Source: Omnitrophica bacterium GWA2_41_15 (lineage in GTDB: Bacteria; Omnitrophota; Gorgyraeia; Gorgyraeales; Gorgyraeaceae). From it: a DNA stretch of 8,978 bases. The DNA lies in the NCBI GenBank assembly GCA_919902485.1, contig CAKKRB010000276.1, positions 1-8,978 of the forward strand, read 5' to 3'. Positions 7,707 to 8,978 of the stretch are shown piece after piece. The stretch's first letter is position 1; every line of letters begins with the position of its first letter. Made by a program: the position numbers and the translations under genes. The notes beneath the pieces are model-generated. The model made no database searches and was not told where the DNA came from. It worked only from the letters and a program-made list of their open reading frames with translations.

Positions 7707-7777
7707 CCACGGCTGTCCTTCGACAAGCTCAGGATAATTCGAAAGATGGTGAGCGGAGTCGAACCATAAAGCCGTGG
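7707..7777. repeat. Long interrupted inverted repeat (hairpin C) just after the cysD stop
   Basis: Three nested complementary pairs build one long imperfect stem: CCACGGCT (7707-7714) with AGCCGTGG (7770-7777), TTCGAC (7719-7724) with GTCGAA (7758-7763), and GCTCA (7727-7731) with TGAGC (7750-7754). The segments TCCTTCGACAAGCTCAGGA and GTGAGCGGAGTCGAACC look to me like two halves of a palindrome family found dispersed in many environmental genomes, a recollection rather than a search result. Read in the direction of cysD transcription, the stem starts 4 nt after the stop codon and is followed by CATCTTTTATT. It could therefore act as a partial intrinsic terminator or as a 3'-end stabiliser separating cysD from cysN expression. 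Confidence 0.7.
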
Positions 7778-7781
7778 AGCT

Positions 7782-8582
7782 TCACATATATCCCAGGCTT
7801 CTCAATTTTTGCATGGTGTAGGCGTTTTCTTTGTCCTGAGCCCTGCCGCTGCGCTCGGAAATAGAGGTTGTTTCTAGTTCCTTTATTATTTTTTTGATTG
7901 TGCCGGCTTTTGAGCTGACTGGCTCGCAGCAGGGTTCACAGCCAATACTGCGATATCTTTTTCTATTTTTTGAAAAGTACAGGCTGACAGTTGGTATGCG
8001 CTCCCTCTGTATGTATTTCCAGATATCCAGTTCTGTCCAGTGCAGCATCGGATGTATCCTGAAGTGCTGCTCATCAGGTAATTTATATTTGTATATTTCC
8101 CAGGGCTCTATGGGCTGATTTTGATAATCCCACGTAAAATCAGCGCTTCTGGGCGAGAAATACCTTTCTTTTGCCCTTATACCATGCTCATCCCTTCTGA
8201 TAGCAAGCAATAAGGCCTTGAAATTAAATTCTTTCAAAGCTATTTTTAAAGCTTCTGTTTTTAGATTATTACAGCATTCAAATTTTTCATTTGCAGGAGA
8301 CATGCTATTTTTTAAAGCCTCATTATTTTTAGCAATAATAAGATTAAGATGCCAATCTTTAGAATATTTATTTCGAAATTCATATATTTCTTTAAATTTA
8401 AAAGTTGTATCAATATGAATAGTAGGGAATGGGATATTGCCAAAGAATGCCTTGCGGCATATCCACAAAAGAGATGTAGAGTCTTTTCCAATAGACCATA
8501 GTAAAGCTATGTTTTTAAAACGGCTATACGCTTCTCTGATTATATAGGTACTTTTATTTTCAAGCTTGTCCAAATATGTCAC
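7782..8582 (-). CDS. cysD: Sulfate adenylyltransferase small subunit (CysD-like PP-loop protein) with an extra cysteine set
   Basis: A 266-residue N-type ATP pyrophosphatase. The start MTYLDKLENKSTYIIREAY matches the normal CysD N-terminus, followed by the PP-loop SIGKDS (30-35), FPTIHIDTTFKFKEIYEFR (52-70), the signature RRDEHGIRAKERYFSPR (129-145), HWTELDIWKYI (181-191) and the CysD-type tail SERSGRAQDKE...LGYM. CysD binds ATP and sulfate and, with GTPase CysN, makes adenylyl sulfate in the cytoplasm. It is shorter than E. coli CysD (302 residues); the difference is largely a missing insert before the tail. C103-C104 and C215-x2-C218 (plus C219) align with the [4Fe-4S] ligands of APS reductases, although the C-terminal catalytic cysteine motif of those enzymes is absent. 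The start is GTG with no ribosome-binding site; no upstream in-frame ATG exists before a stop, and a strong -10 box lies directly upstream. APS reductase activity is the main alternative. Confidence 0.85.
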   Translation of the reverse strand: MTYLDKLENKSTYIIREAYSRFKNIALLWSIGKDSTSLLWICRKAFFGNIPFPTIHIDTTFKFKEIYEFRNKYSKDWHLNLIIAKNNEALKNSMSPANEKFECCNNLKTEALKIALKEFNFKALLLAIRRDEHGIRAKERYFSPRSADFTWDYQNQPIEPWEIYKYKLPDEQHFRIHPMLHWTELDIWKYIQRERIPTVSLYFSKNRKRYRSIGCEPCCEPVSSKAGTIKKIIKELETTSISERSGRAQDKENAYTMQKLRSLGYM

Positions 8583-8589
8583 AGGAAAA

Positions 8590-8618
8590 ATTATATCATA
8601 TCGTTTAATTTATGTATA
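8590..8618 (-). promoter_or_regulatory. Extended -10 promoter for cysD, probably leaderless
   Basis: On the minus strand TGATATAAT provides an extended TG motif and a perfect -10 box (8595-8590). Seventeen bases upstream is TATACA (8618-8613), a 4/6 match to the -35 consensus. Transcription would begin about 7 nt after the -10 box, near 8583, directly at the GTG start at 8582. No Shine-Dalgarno sequence fits in the gap. Confidence 0.6.
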
Positions 8619-8629
8619 GGTTAAAACCA

Positions 8630-8659
8630 CTGTCAATAGTTATATGCTTATGTTATAAT
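8630..8659 (+). promoter_or_regulatory. Extended -10 promoter for the downstream membrane-protein gene
   Basis: TGTTATAAT contains a TG extension and a perfect -10 box at 8654-8659. CTGTCA (8630-8635), 18 bases upstream, matches the -35 consensus at 4 of 6 positions. The expected start point near 8666 leaves only about 5 nt before the ATG at 8671, and no Shine-Dalgarno sequence is present. Confidence 0.6.
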
Positions 8660-8670
8660 TAACAATAACT

Positions 8671-8978
8671 ATGCTAAGAATTATAAATATAATAGGGAGT
8701 ATAATTTTATTTTTGTGGATTTCATTTTTCGCGCCTATTTTAGGCGGAAAGTATGAATTTTTATTTATCTCTGCGATAACAGTGATTATTCTGGCTGTAT
8801 TAATTCTTGACAAAAAAGCTTATAAAAATGCAGTAGATAAAAAAGACTTAGCCTTATGTGTTTTTATAATAGCTGTTGTTATTGGTATTGCCAGGGCTGA
8901 AAATCCAGAGACCGCGTACAAGCATTTCTGGTATTATGTTTTTCCTGCGCCTTTTTTGTATTTTTTCGGGAAAATAAC
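8671..8978 (+). CDS. Multi-spanning membrane protein, probable O-antigen ligase/polymerase-like, N-terminal part
   Basis: An open frame runs from the ATG to the window edge (102 complete codons, no stop), so the gene is truncated by the window. The translation shows hydrophobic segments at about 5-20, 28-46, 59-74 and 87-100, separated by short charged loops such as DKKAYKNAVDKKD. The pattern of paired N-terminal helices with FFAPILGG early and AENPETAYKHFWYYVFP before the fourth helix resembles the O-antigen ligase (WaaL/Wzy_C) superfamily. These inner-membrane enzymes join or polymerise lipid-linked glycans at the periplasmic face. The diagnostic large periplasmic loop lies beyond the window, so this call is tentative. 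Support comes from the adjoining glycosyltransferase genes and from the promoter placed immediately upstream. The gene diverges from cysD. Other multi-pass envelope proteins remain possible. Confidence 0.55.
   Translation, partial: MLRIINIIGSIILFLWISFFAPILGGKYEFLFISAITVIILAVLILDKKAYKNAVDKKDLALCVFIIAVVIGIARAENPETAYKHFWYYVFPAPFLYFFGKI

Noticed and set aside
7620..7781. A CRISPR array or tRNA in the hairpin-rich gap.
   Set aside because: The palindromes differ from one another, with no regular repeat-spacer spacing, and no cloverleaf with a T-arm could be drawn.
7828..7862. GC-rich stretch in cysD containing TCCTGAGC, similar to words in the neighbouring palindromes.
   Set aside because: It encodes the conserved CysD tail SERSGRAQD and is explained by the protein sequence. 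No inverted partner of useful length was found.
7643..7864. Plus-strand reading frames across the cysD-cysN gap.
   Set aside because: They are made of translated palindromes plus the antisense of cysD and have no family resemblance.
7257..8578. The shared C-terminal endings LKSLGYL (sulfatase-fold protein) and LRSLGYM (CysD) as a sign of recombination or a common targeting tag.
   Set aside because: Each ending is expected in its own family: sulfatase-type proteins often end LxxLGYL, and CysD normally ends near xxxGYF. The likeness is probably coincidental.

Overview
The window is an AT-rich stretch of bacterial chromosome with tightly packed surface-polysaccharide genes. The end of a family-9 (heptosyltransferase-type) glycosyltransferase and the start of a probable O-antigen ligase-like membrane protein point to a Gram-negative cell envelope. 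Gene content, low GC and GC-rich palindromic repeats between genes would fit an uncultivated lineage such as Omnitrophota. That placement is a guess from memory and no marker gene here supports it.

Layout. (1) Positions 1-4478, plus strand: a run of four genes, namely the 3' end of a GT9 enzyme, a GT2 glycosyltransferase, a GT4 glycosyltransferase and a membrane-anchored phosphodiesterase of the alkaline-phosphatase superfamily. The gaps are 24 nt, 9 nt and a 10-nt overlap, so this looks like one transcript. A perfect 16-bp inverted repeat with a 4-nt loop covers the end and stop codon of the first gene. (2) Positions 8582-4480, minus strand: cysD-like, cysN-like and a membrane-anchored sulfatase-fold protein. 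cysD and cysN are separated by about 165 nt of GC-rich hairpins, while cysN and the sulfatase-like gene are 8 nt apart. This block meets the plus-strand block tail to tail with a single base between the stop codons. (3) From 8671 to the end, plus strand: a multi-spanning membrane protein cut by the window edge. It diverges from cysD across an 88-nt gap that carries two back-to-back extended -10 promoters, each so close to its start codon that both mRNAs may be leaderless or nearly so.

How the genes may work together. The glycosyltransferases build a surface glycan and the ligase-like protein would act on the finished polymer. CysD and CysN together make adenylyl sulfate (APS) from ATP and sulfate. 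Their place next to glycan genes and a sulfatase-fold enzyme suggests sulfate may be used to decorate the glycan, although ordinary sulfur assimilation is not excluded. No APS kinase, sulfotransferase or classical APS reductase lies in the window. The sulfatase-fold protein has threonine where sulfatases carry the residue converted to formylglycine, so a phospho-group hydrolase or transferase is more likely than a true sulfatase.

Most noteworthy: the CysD-like protein carries a CC...CxxC cysteine set that aligns with the [4Fe-4S] ligands of APS reductases; the divergent near-leaderless promoter pair; the palindrome cluster inside the cysD-cysN operon and the palindrome that supplies a stop codon; and the short YIDPGTG-type N-terminal segment fused to the phosphodiesterase.
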